63,109 bases of DNA from Lojkania enalia (taxonomy: Eukaryota; Ascomycota; Dothideomycetes; Pleosporales). The notes under the pieces were generated by a model that was given only the letters and a program-made list of their open reading frames with translations, did no database searches and was not told where the DNA came from. The translations under genes were made by a program, and so were the position numbers. This document shows, in pieces, positions 22,859 through 35,546 of this stretch (positions are counted from its first letter, which is position 1; each line of letters begins with the position of its first letter). The stretch spans positions 2,183 to 65,291 of the forward strand of contig ML986815.1 of NCBI GenBank assembly GCA_010094045.1. Direction: 5' to 3'.

Positions 22859-24643
22859 ATGATGATGACTAAGCCGAACTGGGCGCCGGCTTTTCTCTCG
22901 CTCTTCCTTCTTAACTTTGTTGTCGGTAACCCGACCCAAACTGCTCACCAAAAGAGGAGTATTAGTCAAAATGATAAGCCGCTTCTACAAGATTTTGATG
23001 CCCTTGGCGCCTGGTTCGATAGCGTCGCCGCCATCAAACACACCTCCATCCCACGCCAGCCTAACGTAAGCGTCGCAATCGTCGGAGCAGGTGTCTCTGG
23101 CCTAGCAACAGCTCTCATGCTCGACAGCGTCGGCGTGCACAACTGGGAGATTATCGAAGCCAGCGAACGCGTGGGCGGCCGCTACAGGACAAAATTCGTT
23201 GGCGGCACTCAGGAGTATGCCGAGATGGGCCCGATGCGCTTGCCATGGAACGTAACATACAAGAGTGACAACGCTACAGAAGTGTACACAGATCACCGTT
23301 TAACGTTTGATTTGGCAGATTGGCTAAACGAGCTGAATGGAAATGACCCGAAATGGAAAATCAACTTCATTCCTTGGATCCAACATCATCCCAACGAGCT
23401 CTACGCAAGAGGAACTGGGAGGCTGCCTGACGGGCGGGTGCCGACCAGAGCCGATATTGAGGCAGATCCAACATTAGGATCGGCCCCGGTGATGATTTCT
23501 GCAGAGTATAATAGCACGAAGCAGAAGATGAACCAGATTTTGATGAACGAGAAGACACTTCGTGCAATCCAGCGAGATCCGTGGCGGGCTCATAAGAGAG
23601 CTATACATCAAGGCCTGGATGATATTTCAGAGCAGGCCATGATGCGACTTATCTGGCAGGCGAGTGAGAATGTGACTGATGCGATCTGGACGAGCTCAGA
23701 TTATGATGTGTTTTGGGACGAGATGCATCACAATTCGAATTTGGAGTTGAGTGGTAGCCCTGGCACCCTCGGTCTGACAGAATGGAAATGCGTTGATGGG
23801 GGCTTCAATCGGATTACTGATGCCTTTATCCCTCATGTCTCTACTCGCCTGATGCTGAATTGCAAGGTCAACAAGCTTGAGCCTATTCAAACGGAAGGAA
23901 ATCAAACCAGGACCCGACTTTCATGGCATACCGGATCTGGGAAGAATCGTACTACACACACTAAGGAGTATGACTATACCATCATGGCCGTACCCTTCAC
24001 CATGACCCGTTTTATGGACCTGCCTAGCTTTTCATCTGTTCTAAGCCGTGCTATGCGCGAAACTGGCTTGCGCTTCCAGTCCGCTTGCAAGGTGGCATTA
24101 TTATTTCGCGAGCGATTCTGGGAGAAGGGGCCTCGTCCTATCTTTGGCGGTTACTCTCGTCCGGAAAGCCCAGCCGTTGGTTCTTTATACTATCCCATGT
24201 ATGGATTTAACGAGACTGGCCGCCCAGGCTTAATCATGCACTACCGTGGCGCCGACTGGAGCGATTTCTTCCCGAGCTTTTCAACCGAGCAGCACGTTGA
24301 GTTGGTCTTGGATGCGATTGCAGATCTGCATGGCCAAGAGGTCAGAGAACTATACACAGGCGAGTATGAGCGACTATGTTGGCAGCAAGATGAGCATACT
24401 GCCATGGCGTGGTGTAGGCCGAATATAGGCCAGCATAAGTTGTACATCCCATCTTACCACCGGACTGAGCACAATACAATTTTCATCGGCGAGCATACAG
24501 CACCAACGCACGCGTGGACCAGCTCAGCGTTGTATTCATCGGTAAGAGGTGCAGTACAATTACTATTGCAGATTGGAATGGTCGAAGAAGCGAAGGAGAT
24601 AAATGCGAAATGGATGGGTAGATGGCTTGAGCTGAAGGAGTAA
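22859..24643 (+). CDS. Secreted L-amino-acid oxidase-like flavoprotein
   Basis: Intronless, 594 residues, a usual length for fungal L-amino-acid oxidases. The family oxidises L-amino acids with O2 to the 2-oxo acid, ammonia and H2O2 using FAD. Seen: signal-peptide-like start with hydrophobic core FLSLFLLNFVV (12-22), possible Kex2 site KR at 32-33, Rossmann FAD motif VAIVGAGVSGLATAL (72-86) ending at Glu100, GG motif ERVGGR (103-108), EMGPMRLP (122-129) which fits the substrate/FAD region of this family, and C-terminal GEHT with HAWTSSALYSS closing the FAD site. Several N-x-S/T sequons (NVT, NAT, NST, NQT, NRT) fit secretion. Start chosen at the first of three consecutive ATG codons; the second or third would barely change the signal. 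A broader amine oxidase specificity is possible. Same strand as the two fusion genes. Confidence 0.9.
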   Translation: MMMTKPNWAPAFLSLFLLNFVVGNPTQTAHQKRSISQNDKPLLQDFDALGAWFDSVAAIKHTSIPRQPNVSVAIVGAGVSGLATALMLDSVGVHNWEIIEASERVGGRYRTKFVGGTQEYAEMGPMRLPWNVTYKSDNATEVYTDHRLTFDLADWLNELNGNDPKWKINFIPWIQHHPNELYARGTGRLPDGRVPTRADIEADPTLGSAPVMISAEYNSTKQKMNQILMNEKTLRAIQRDPWRAHKRAIHQGLDDISEQAMMRLIWQASENVTDAIWTSSDYDVFWDEMHHNSNLELSGSPGTLGLTEWKCVDGGFNRITDAFIPHVSTRLMLNCKVNKLEPIQTEGNQTRTRLSWHTGSGKNRTTHTKEYDYTIMAVPFTMTRFMDLPSFSSVLSRAMRETGLRFQSACKVALLFRERFWEKGPRPIFGGYSRPESPAVGSLYYPMYGFNETGRPGLIMHYRGADWSDFFPSFSTEQHVELVLDAIADLHGQEVRELYTGEYERLCWQQDEHTAMAWCRPNIGQHKLYIPSYHRTEHNTIFIGEHTAPTHAWTSSALYSSVRGAVQLLLQIGMVEEAKEINAKWMGRWLELKE

Positions 24644-25190
24644 CCTCAGATAGCCTTGCTTGACCTATATCTAAATCCTCGTTACAATAGCAGACATAAA
24701 AGCGTATAGTCGAAACCCGGGAAAAGAATATTGTCCAACGAGAAACAAAGGTCGACCAATCTCGCGGGCTCCTAATGTTTAAATGTGAAGAGTCATTATT
24801 CTCTGAAACACGTGTTTTCTACGTTCCTAAAGTGCAAAACTCGGGGGTAGGAGTGAAAATCTGGTAATCTACTTGGAGCATTTTGTAGAGGGTTGGACTA
24901 GGGATTTAAGAATTAAAATGTTATTGGAGTCGTCTTATCTCCTAGCCATAGACGCAGTCACGGTAATAATTATGCGGGAAAGAGGGGCGTTATAAGCGTT
25001 GGAAGAGTAGACGCATGCACATAGCGTCGACATCAAGATTAGGTAATTTCGGGCAAAGATAGAAGCTTTTAGGTGAGGAATCGCCGTAAACCCGAGCTGG
25101 GAACTTCCCTTCCTATGTTACAAAACAAAACGAGCAAATCCTCTACTAACTAACGTAAAATATTAGGGGCGATGAGGAGGAAAGACTATA
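24644..25190. other. Unmutated right flank of the gene island and RIP border
   Basis: No gene. CA and TG are common until about 25150 and then almost vanish; composition switches to TA-rich sequence near 25190, where element F or a repeat attached to it begins. Confidence 0.6.
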
Positions 25191-26600
25191 GTAATTGATA
25201 TCTATAGAGGATTAAGGCTATTTATACTATCTATTCCAGGTATTATATAATATAGTATCCGTGTACCTAATATATAGATTTAGCTAATACACGCCGAATA
25301 CTATAAACGCTCTATTAGAAACGAGACTGTAGAGCTACCTATAATTAGTATTATTATAAGATTTTCTGGTTAAATACTATATCGATACCTACGATTAATT
25401 TATACTACTTATATCTATCTAGAAGCTTATCGTTGCGGCCGTAATATATTAAGATAGGTAGAGTAGTAGATATACTCTTTAAAACTTCCTTAATATCTAG
25501 AGTATTAACTATACGTTTCTAATACTTTTTACTCTATAGAGATAGTTGTAAAACTTTTCTTTTACCTATTTAGGAAGATTGTAGAACTTTTATAATGTTA
25601 AGTACTTTCTTCTAGCAAGTATACTCTACTACTATAATAGCCTCTAATTGGCTAGGTGTAGGATAGGGTAATAACTAAGAGTAATTACGTACTATAAGAG
25701 GATTATTCTTATAGGCTTATAATAGAAGTATAGTGGTAGAATATACGAAGGATATTTAAGTTAACTATAAAGAACTATAAAGGTTAGAGTTATAAGGTTA
25801 TTAAATATAATTTAGTTTCCTTACTATTTCTTCCTACTTAGTTACTTAGTTAATTAAGCTGCTAAACGTATTATATATCTTATATTAGCTTTATTCTTCT
25901 AGTTATATAGAGTTTTAAATCTCGATTAGGTCTAGTATAGGGTTTTCTATAAGAGTATCTATAATACTACCTTCCCCTTCTAAGCTCTCGGCCCGAGAGT
26001 TTTACTATCCTAAACTAGTATATAGTAGGGTTAGTATACTGTTTTCGTTAAAACTATATATATCTCTAATACTTCTCCTTTATCGTTTAACTTTAGATAG
26101 GTACTATTATACTAATTATATAGACCGTTCAGGCGAGACTATTATACTTTATTCCTAGTATTCCTATAAGAGGTTAACTTATAAAATAGATAAGAAGAAA
26201 AGACCTAAAAAATTATATTATTTAAAATACCTTTATACTAGTATATATTTATTATATAATATAGATTACGATACTTAGATTACTCGTATATTATAATCCC
26301 ATACTACTAGTTCGTTCCTAATTCCTCCTAGTAGTAAAGCGGGATACTAAAGTTGTAAAACTAGAGAAGAAGATTTATCTAGCCTAAAAAGAGTTAAAAT
26401 AACTTTTTAATAAGGTAGTAGTAGTTCGCGTAAAAATTTAGCATCTTTATAAGATTCGTAAATAAGTAAAGTATAGGTAGATAGAGGGTTATAAATATAT
26501 ATAGAAGTAGCTTAAAGAAGAAAAAGAGGTAGATTATAAAGTAGGTCTTCTTTCTAAGGCGGAGTTACCTCCTATAATATAGCTAATATTATTTAATTCT
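25191..26600. other. RIP-mutated sequence of unknown identity, left end of F region
   Basis: AT-rich, CA/TG-depleted, no domain recognised and no LTR pair found. It may hold the 3' LTR and trailer of element F, or part of a different repeat. Confidence 0.4.
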
Positions 26601-28868
26601 ACTACTCTATCTTTAGATTTTCTTTATAAATTCGGGTTTTATAATATACCTATAATACTATAAGGCTAAGGTTTTCTTCTAGATTTTAGGTATTATTCTA
26701 TAAGTTCCTATATTTATCTAATCCTAACTATTTAATTAGATAGTATTATTTACTATTTTATATTTTATACTTTATTATTCTCTTAACTTTCTATTTCTAG
26801 TCTTTTCCGTATACATCTACGTTATATACTACTAGTTTAGTATCTTAGAGTACCTTTTCTATAAGTATAATATAGAAGGTTAAGTAGATTCTTATAGTTA
26901 TAGGTAATTTAAGTTGATAATTTACGGGTAATATTTATTCCTTAATCTTATATAGTCTAATTTTAATATAATCTAGTTTACTACTTAGTTATTTACTTTA
27001 AATATTTTATTATAGTAGCTAAACTTTTTCTTCTTTCTTAAAGTAAGGTAGTTATTTATATTTCTTATTATAGTATTTCTTTATAGTATATTATAGGAAC
27101 TAAAGATCTTTTTTTAATAAGTCTTATATTTATTAAATAATTTAAACTTATTTCTATACTTATAGTACTTATAATACTACTTTAATTAGGGTATTATAAG
27201 TTTTTAGTTTATACCCGTAGTTTGCTATAAATAGTAATACTCTAGTTATACTATATATAATACTACTATACACGAGTTATACTATTAGTAGTAGTATTAT
27301 TTAGTTGTTTTATCTATAGTTAAGGTAGTATTATAAGTATTATTCTACTATTTAGTTTATTTATTCTATCTATCTATCTATTTACAGGTAAAATACTATA
27401 GATATCTTATATTTAATTTCTAGTAAGTTTATAATTATTTACTAAAACTTTAAAGTAAACTTAGTATTTTAGTCTATAATTATCTTCTATAGTACCTTAT
27501 ATTATACAACAATCTATTTTAGAAAGATATTTACAACTTATTCTACTAGTAATACTTTATTATAGGGAATAAAGTAGGTATATTTTATAAGTCTATCTAT
27601 AATTATTATAATAGAATTATATACTTCTCTCTTAGAGTAGTCTTTTAACTTTAGTAGCTTAATAATAAAGTCTATAGTAACTTCTATCTATAGCCTAGTT
27701 AGTATTTCTAAGTTCTATAATAGTTTATAGAATATATATCTATTAGATTTATTCTATTAGTAGTCTATATATTCTTATAACATATTCTTTACCTATTTTC
27801 TTACTTTAGAAAAGTAGAATCTTCTAAAGATTCGTTCTAACATTTTCTCTATTCCTTAGTGTCTGTATATAAAGGCTTCGTGGAATTGTCTAATAAATTC
27901 TTTTCTAACTTTAGCTAGTATATAGATTCGATCATAGACGTATAGTAGTCTATCTATCTATTCTAGTTCTTATTCTTAGAATTCTCTAGGCATTCCGTCT
28001 ATTACTAATCTAATTAATATTATCTAGTTTACTTCTTTAGTAATAGTTATTACTGTAAGTCTTAGATAATTATATACTATACTTCTATCTTATTATTTTC
28101 TTAGTAGTATAGCTATAGTTTCTTTCTCTTACTTGTATTCTAGTAGTTTATTTAATACGTCTACTCTTCGGTTTTATTTTCCGCTAATATAGATAATCTT
28201 AAAGTCGAATGTAGCTAGTTCTTATAACTATCTAACCTATCTAGAGGTAAGAGTTTTAGTAGTAAGGAAGGTAGTAAAATTTTTATAGTTGTAATAGACT
28301 TTAATTTACTATTTTACTTCTTATAGGTATATACGCTATTCTTTAAAGTATACTATAATAGCTAGAAGTTCTTAGTTATATATATTATAATTTATCTCTA
28401 CTAGTATAAGTTTTTATAAATAGTATACTACTAGATATTATTTTCTATTATAGGCTTATATAAGAATTCTAGCTATTCTTATCTCTAATATATTAGTTTC
28501 TATAAAAGCTTTCTTTTCTGGATTGTAGAGTTTTAGTACTAGTTCTTATTAGAATTATTTCTTAACTTCTTAGAAGGCTTTTTCTTATTCGTTTCTCTAT
28601 ATAAAAGTAATATCTTTTCTTAATAGTTGTGTTAAGGGTATAATTATATCGCTCTAATTATCTATAAAGGTTTAATAGAAGTTATAAAACCTTATAAAGG
28701 ATTAGATATCTTTAACTAACTTTAAAGTTAGCTAGTTTCTAATTGCTACTAATTTATTTAGGTCTATTTATAGCTGTTCTAGTTTAATAATAAATCCTAA
28801 ATAGTTTATTTATATAGTATAGAATTTATATTTCCTTACCTTAAAATATAATTTTACTACTTATAGTA

Positions 28869-28925
28869 ACGTACAGTACAAGCGAGCTGATCACCCAAGC
28901 GAGCTGATCATAATGCTAAGACCAT
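28869..28925 (+). repeat. Left terminal inverted repeat of element K
   Basis: Pairs with 30685-30740. Better preserved than the interior: it still reads GAGCTGATCACCC and GAGCTGATCATAATG, giving the pre-RIP sequence. Confidence 0.85.
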
Positions 28926-30684
28926 ACTAAAATCGCGACTACTTTTCGCAAAATATTATACTTTCTTACATTCTATTATACTATATAGTATAGTAGCCTA
29001 TTCTTCTATATCTATAGCATTATTTTTACACGTCCGCGAGTTATATCTAGCCTCGCCGCACTACCTACAACACCTTTAAGTCAGCTAGTCTCTATCAACA
29101 CGCGCCTTCTTCCTACCCTTCTTCCTATCAGTACGAGCGCTAAAATCTTTTAGAGCAGTTAATCGAGCGCCTTCTTTAATCGTTAGATTGCCTTCCTTCT
29201 ATATACGCTTTCTTTTATACGATTAATATTATGTAGCAGCCTTATTAGCTACTTAAAGCTTAGTAACCTAAGCGCGTAATAGTACGTTTTTATATATTAT
29301 ATATACAGCACCCTTTATAAACTATTTAAACGCCTCTACTATTAAAATAGGCGAGCTATCAAGGTGCTTTTAAACTCTTAATCGAATATACGCAGATTAA
29401 GACCTAAATTTAATAGGATTACTTAGTATTTTTAACTCCTAAGGAGTATCTTCAACTATAGAGGGTATTAGCGTATATAATCGAACTTCGAGCTTTAATA
29501 GTACTATATCTAGGTTGAATAGAATTAGACCAGCGTCTTAAAAGCTACTTAGGATATTACTCTTTATAATTGCTGCGTTAAAAGCTGCTTTAAAGTAGAG
29601 TAAGAACTCGATTTTTATAATATAGTTAATATAACCGCGTATCAGCTGCTCGACTTAACACCTATACGCAGTTTTTAAAGGCGAGAAATAACCTATATCT
29701 AGTAGCTACAATAGATATAATAAATGTAGAGGTATATAGAGAGTAATAATATTCTTTTTCTCGTAGAGCTACCTAAATTTAAGCGAGTCGTGGCTCTTAT
29801 AGCTATTAAGAATTAGCAATTAATGCGTACTAATAGTACAATCCTTTATATACGCGTTAAAATGCTTTAACTACTTAATACTAATATTATTTATCGTCCA
29901 GCTATTATTAGTAACCTATATAGCCTAGGTTAGTAGAATATTATCTTCTTTATACTATATAGAGAGGTGGTAGATACCTGTAAAGATAATAAAAGGTGGT
30001 ATTATCTATCCTATTACGTTAATACCCTAGATAACTGTAGTTTACTCGCGATTATCTAGTTAGAGCTACTTTAGTTAATTCCGTCTCTTAGAGCTAGTAA
30101 CTACTACTTCTATCGATATTACGCCTATTATAAAGCCTAATTCGTCGAAGTTGTATGTATCTTTATTAATAATACCGTACTTAGCCTTTATATTCTATAT
30201 AAGGTAGAACTAGCCTTCTATAACCTTAGAATCCTTATATTTAGCTCTTAAATAGTCGTACTTTTAATTGAATTTAACCTTAAGCTTAAGCGTACGTTTA
30301 ATAAAGTTCTCTATCTAGTTCTTTCTAACCTAGCTAGTAGAGCGCGCAGCTAGTAGTAAATTAGCTATATTTTAAACAGTAGTAAGCCGCGGCGGAAATC
30401 CTCTTATATCTAGATCTAGTATATGCTAAATAATTACCCACTTCTTAGTCTTACTAAGCTTTATTAAATTAGGCCGGCAATCGCGTTATAGAGCTGTTCC
30501 TTACCTTTATATACTAAGTATACTTTAGGAGATATTATAGATTAATGCAACACGACATATAGTTAGTATTACATCTTATTAAAGAGCTTAAAGTATAAGC
30601 TGTATTTTAGCTTCTTTCTAAATTAATTCTGCAGTTATTAGTTATAGTATAATACTATAAAGTATAATTATCGTAATTTTAGTA

Positions 30685-30740
30685 GGGTTTTAGCATTATA
30701 ATCAGCTCGCTTAGGTGATCAGCTCGCTTATACTGTACGT
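30685..30740 (-). repeat. Right terminal inverted repeat of element K
   Basis: The reverse complement reads ACGTACAGTATAAGCGAGC and on, with CA-to-TA changes against the left repeat. Confidence 0.85.
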
Positions 30741-31693
30741 TATACGTAGTACTTATTCGATATATTTCTTATATTCTTACTTTATTTTTAAATATATAAG
30801 AATATCGTCTAAGTATACTATATAGAATTGTCTAAAGTAGGGTTTTAATACCTTATTAATTCGTTTTTAGAAAGTAGCTAGTATATTAGTAAATTTAAAT
30901 AGTATAACTAAGTATTTAAAAAGTCTCTTTTTTATTCTAAATACTATTTTCTATTTATCTCCTTTTTTAATATAGATCTAGTAGTATATATTTTAGATGT
31001 CTAATTTTATAAAGATAGTAACTTCTTTTAATTAGTCTCTTAAGTTATAGATAAGTAGTAAAGGGTATTAATCTTTAATTATAATATTATTAAGGGTGCG
31101 ATAATTAATATATATTTATAGGTCTATTAATATACCTTATAAATAAGCAGCCTATATAAGTAAGCGGTCTACTCTATTACTAAAACGCGACACCTAAGCT
31201 TTTAATAATAATATAATAACAAAATAATAAGAATATAGCCTAAAACGAGAATTAAGTAAACTTAGCCCTCTTAGCTATTAAAAGAGGCTAAATAAATAGT
31301 AAAAGACGCGCTGTTTTAATATTTAATATAATTTAAACAACTATATACTAATAATATACTAGAATCTACTTATAGTATAATTATAAGTCTAACTTAAAGA
31401 GACTAATAAAACTTAAAGAGGAGGTTATTATTTAATATATATTTAACCTAGATTTATAAGGATTTATATCTACTTTAACTACTATATAAAATATAGCTAA
31501 TAGCTTACTTACTAAACGCGGTATAGGCTAGATTAGTATATATTAGTTTAGGAACTTTATTAGACGTACTCCTAAGCTTAAGACACGCCTAAATCGGCCT
31601 TATAATTGCTAGAGAGCTCTATACGAAAATCCTAAAATAATTAAAAGCTAGTTTAAGCTTATATAGCGTATTAAAAAGAAGTATAGTATTATA

Positions 31694-31897
31694 TATTATA
31701 AGGATTTTCGGCTAGTCTACCGAGCTATATTAGATATCGACGTACGATATTACGGTCGATATTACGCCGGATATTACGCTGGATATTAGCTAATATACCC
31801 CTTTTTTATATATATAAATATAGCCCGCTGGCTATCTTTAATCAACTAGTTTAGCTCCTCATCTCCCTCCCTGAGATAAGATTCGCCTCTTACTACA
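31694..31897 (+). repeat. 5' LTR of element G (204 bp)
   Basis: Starts TATTATAAGG, ends CTTACTACA. Identical in length to its partner at 52964-53167; differences are RIP-type. Confidence 0.88.
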
Positions 31898-31910
31898 GTT
31901 ATAAGCCCGG
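31898..31910 (+). other. Primer binding site of element G (half initiator tRNA-Met type)
   Basis: GTTATAAGCCCGG directly after the 5' LTR. Pre-RIP GTTATGAGCCCGG is complementary to the anticodon arm of initiator tRNA-Met. It fixes the element's orientation as plus. Confidence 0.7.
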
Positions 31911-34900
31911 TTACTATACTAAAATAACTGCAACTCAACCTTTTTATATATATATCGCGATTAATATTATACCTTTTTTTTTATTTAGTATTATAATATC
32001 GCGATATTATCATCTTTATTATTTACCAACAATCTTTAGGTACTTAGCTATTAGAATTACGTGCAAATTCTATACTTTGTAAGCTTATTAATATACTATA
32101 TCGCGTTTAAGGCTATTCTTTTAGTATTATATACAAATTCTACACTTTATAAGTCTATTAATATACTATATCGTATTTAAGGCTATTTTATTCTCCAGTA
32201 TTAATATATTCTAGTATATTTCTAGTGTTGTAACAGTTACACATTCCTTTATAACTATATTTAAGAAGAAGATACTTAGTACCTCTAACGATTAGAAGGA
32301 TTAGCTCGAATAGTATAAACTAATAGCTAGTAGGCTAAAGGTATAGGAATATTTAAATCCAAGCGTACCTTTTAAAGAGGTTAAAATCTATAGGCTAGAA
32401 CCTTCCCTCTCTAATATAGGTAAGTTCTAGACCCCGAAGATAAATCTAGAAGAGAAAATAGAAAGATACCCCTCTAGCAGAGTTATATATAAGGAGATAA
32501 CCTTAATATAAATAATAGATTGGAACTAGGTAAGGAACTAGTATAACTAATAGAGGAAGGATTAGATTAAGATTAACAACGCTTTCTGTACTATATATAG
32601 TAATATTCTAACGATAATATCGCCTTAATATAAAGTAATACTTAGCAACGATATAACTAGCTATAAGATTCTTAGAATCTTATAGGAAAAGTTAGCGCCT
32701 ATTATTAAGTCGAGGGAGCAACTAATCTAGAAGGAATATTAAGCTCTCCTTAAGTACCCAACTAATAGAGAGGTAGAAAAGTAGCTAAATTAGTAGAATT
32801 AGGTAATCTATTATACTAAGGCTGCTAGCTTAGTAGAAGTTTAGGGCCTTAGAGTAGAAAAGGATTTTCTTCTAATAGTTACTAAGAAAGATAAAGTGTG
32901 GGCGCTAATCTATATAGTACTAATTAATACTAAAAATAAGCTAGGTAGGATTAATTAACCAATTCCTATAATTAAACAATTAGTATACTAATATACTAAT
33001 TACTATAGATGTTTTAATCTATAGAAGGCGCTCGGCTTGTTTATAACTTTACAACGTTTATTAATTCCTCAAGTAAATTCTAATAGTACTATATAGTAGT
33101 TTTAAGAAAAATCTAGTTTACAATTATATACTCTACTACCCTACTTCTATAAGAAGTAATACTTCTAGAGTAATTACAAGTACGTAAACAAATTAATTAG
33201 ACTACTAAACTAGGTACTAGATTAGAAAATACTAAAAGCCTGAGATGATATTTTAAATAGAAATAACTAGAGGAAAAAGAATATTCTAAAGGTAAATATA
33301 GAAAAATATAAGAAGTTAAAATCCTCGTTTAATAGTAAAGCTTCTATAAAAGCTGCTAGCTTTTAGGGAAATACCTAGGTAATTTAAAGGGGCAATTTTT
33401 TAGCAAGTACTACCCCTAAGAAAGAAGAGACTAGTATTCTAAATTAGTAGATATTTAATCTAGGTTCTAATATCTATATATATAACTCTAAGGCTTTTAG
33501 TTAGTAGACTACTTAGATAGTAAATTCCAAGGATAAAATTACTGCGGGAGGTAGTATATACCCTATATTAGAATAGGGTACTATTATAATTATAATTAAT
33601 TCTCCTATAGGTTTAAGGAATATTAAGCTAATAGAAGTCGCTTATATCCCTTAATTACTAACTAATGTTATAGCTCTAATTAGAAATAGAGAATAGAGTA
33701 TTTAGTTTAACTTAGGTAGAGATTACTTTTACTAGTATAATTACTATAATATTATTTGTTATTTAGAGTTGTTTAACAGCTACTAGCTATTAGACGCGAA
33801 TCTAGTAAAAAAGCTTCTACTTAATTTACTTTCCGGATATAAGATAGTCGTAGTAATTAAGAAAAAGCTCTTCTATTACTAGTAACTAATATAAATTATT
33901 TCTTCAGCTAAAGCGTACCGATTATTAGACTATTTAGGTAGAGATTTAGTATTAGTCCTACCTTAGGTAGCTGAGGGTATCTAGTTAAGTAATTAGGAAG
34001 TACTAGTATAGTAAGATTACTAGATATATATATAAGCGAAGTTATTATAGTAGATTAGCTAGTGTAGTTAGTTTTACCCGGCTACTAAACTATTTAAGAG
34101 AATCGTAATTAATATTATACAACTTTAGAAGGACCGCGAGAGGTGCTATAATAGTAAAAGATACCTATTTTATATAGTTAATTAGGTGTTCTAGTAGTAT
34201 AAGAGATTTATAATACACGATTAGTTGAAATCTACTCTTATAAAAGCCTTTAAAATACTATTAGCAAAAATTAAATAATAGTATAAAAGAAAGATTGTAT
34301 ATATCTATATAGATAATAATTTAAGCTTCTTAGAACTTATAGAAGTATTACTTAATTAAGAAATTGTAATTAAAGCTCGCGCGCCTTATATACCTAAGTA
34401 GAATAGTCTAGCGGAGTAAGTAAAGTATTAAATTATAACCCGCGCGCGTACTCTCGCGATAGAAGGTAATATCTCTAATAAATACGCCAACGAATTAGCT
34501 TACACAGTAATATATCTACTTAATAGGACGCCGATTATAAGCCTTTGATTTAAAACCCTATATAAAGCCGTTTTTAGCTATAAACCGTCTCTTACTTACT
34601 TTTAGGTTATAGAATCGCGAGCGTACGTTTTAGATAAAACTCTATTAAGAGGCGATAAACTAGTATCGCGGGTACTAATTAGGAAACTCTTACGATATAG
34701 GAGTACGAATATATACCGAATACTAATTCCGAAACTAAAACGGGTATTTAATACTAGAGACGTTATATTTAGCGATATTATATCTAGTAAGGAGGAGGAA
34801 TATCCGCTAAAAGAATCTCTAGAGAAGATTCTTTTTTAAATTAATAATATTAAGAGCTCTATTAATAGTAGTAATAATAAAACGATTAAAGTTATAGAAG

Positions 34901-35267
34901 TAATCTACGAGGATCGGCTGCCTAATTAAGATATCTCTACTAAGTTAGCAGGTAATTTAATTAGTAAGAAGGCCTATTAGTAGAAGAATACTATTTTTAA
35001 AGAACAAATCGACGATATTACTAGTAATTAGGGACTCCTAATACTAGAATTAATACTAGCGCCAGTACTAAGGAATTAGGATACCCCTACAGCGCTACTA
35101 ATAGATAGTAAAGATACTATATTTAGCGATAATTTACTATAAAGATAGTAACTATCGCCTTCTTATACTTCTATACCTTTAAGAAGAATAAATAATACCC
35201 CACGGAGGGAAGAAATTAGTAGCTAAGTATTAAGGGATAATATAATCTAGGGAGGTAGGTTCTTATA

Positions 35268-35546
35268 TATAACGATGTAAAGAAATCGTTCTATGAAAAG
35301 CTTTATATATAACCTTATCCTAAAGCTTTTCGCTTATCTTATTCTACCCCCAGTTCTACCCCTTTTCCCTTCCGTATATAGTTGTATACTCCCTTATAAG
35401 TAGCTTAGTAGTTCTTCTATATCCTTTTATATAAGGCCTATAGGTGTTAATAGAATTTCTAGGTCTCTAAACCCTTACGTACTCTTATATACCTCTAAGT
35501 AGATTTATACTATATTCGGACCTATTATCTTACCTACGCTATTATA
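35268..35546 (+). repeat. 5' LTR of element H (279 bp)
   Basis: Matches 49268-49546, and in reverse 61042-61320. Begins TATAACGATG (RIP form of TGTAACGATG). Confidence 0.87.

Larger units (their letters stand above)
28869..30740 (-). mobile_element. Element K: RIP-mutated Tc1/mariner-like pogo (Fot1 group) transposon, 1872 bp
   Basis: Terminal inverted repeats of about 55 bp (28869-28925 and 30685-30740) begin ACGTACAGTA and contain two direct copies of AAGCGAGCTGATCA; a TA target duplication flanks each end (28867-28868, 30741-30742). The minus-strand transposase, read through RIP stops, shows NFDELGFIIG, then ILNSYKSHDS (the second Asp of the triad now Asn, a G-to-A change) and LLQLLDIGYFSPLK, matching DDE_1/pogo transposases, and ends with a zinc-knuckle-like CRQCGEARYNSRTC. 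Inserted in the RT of element F. Confidence 0.88.
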
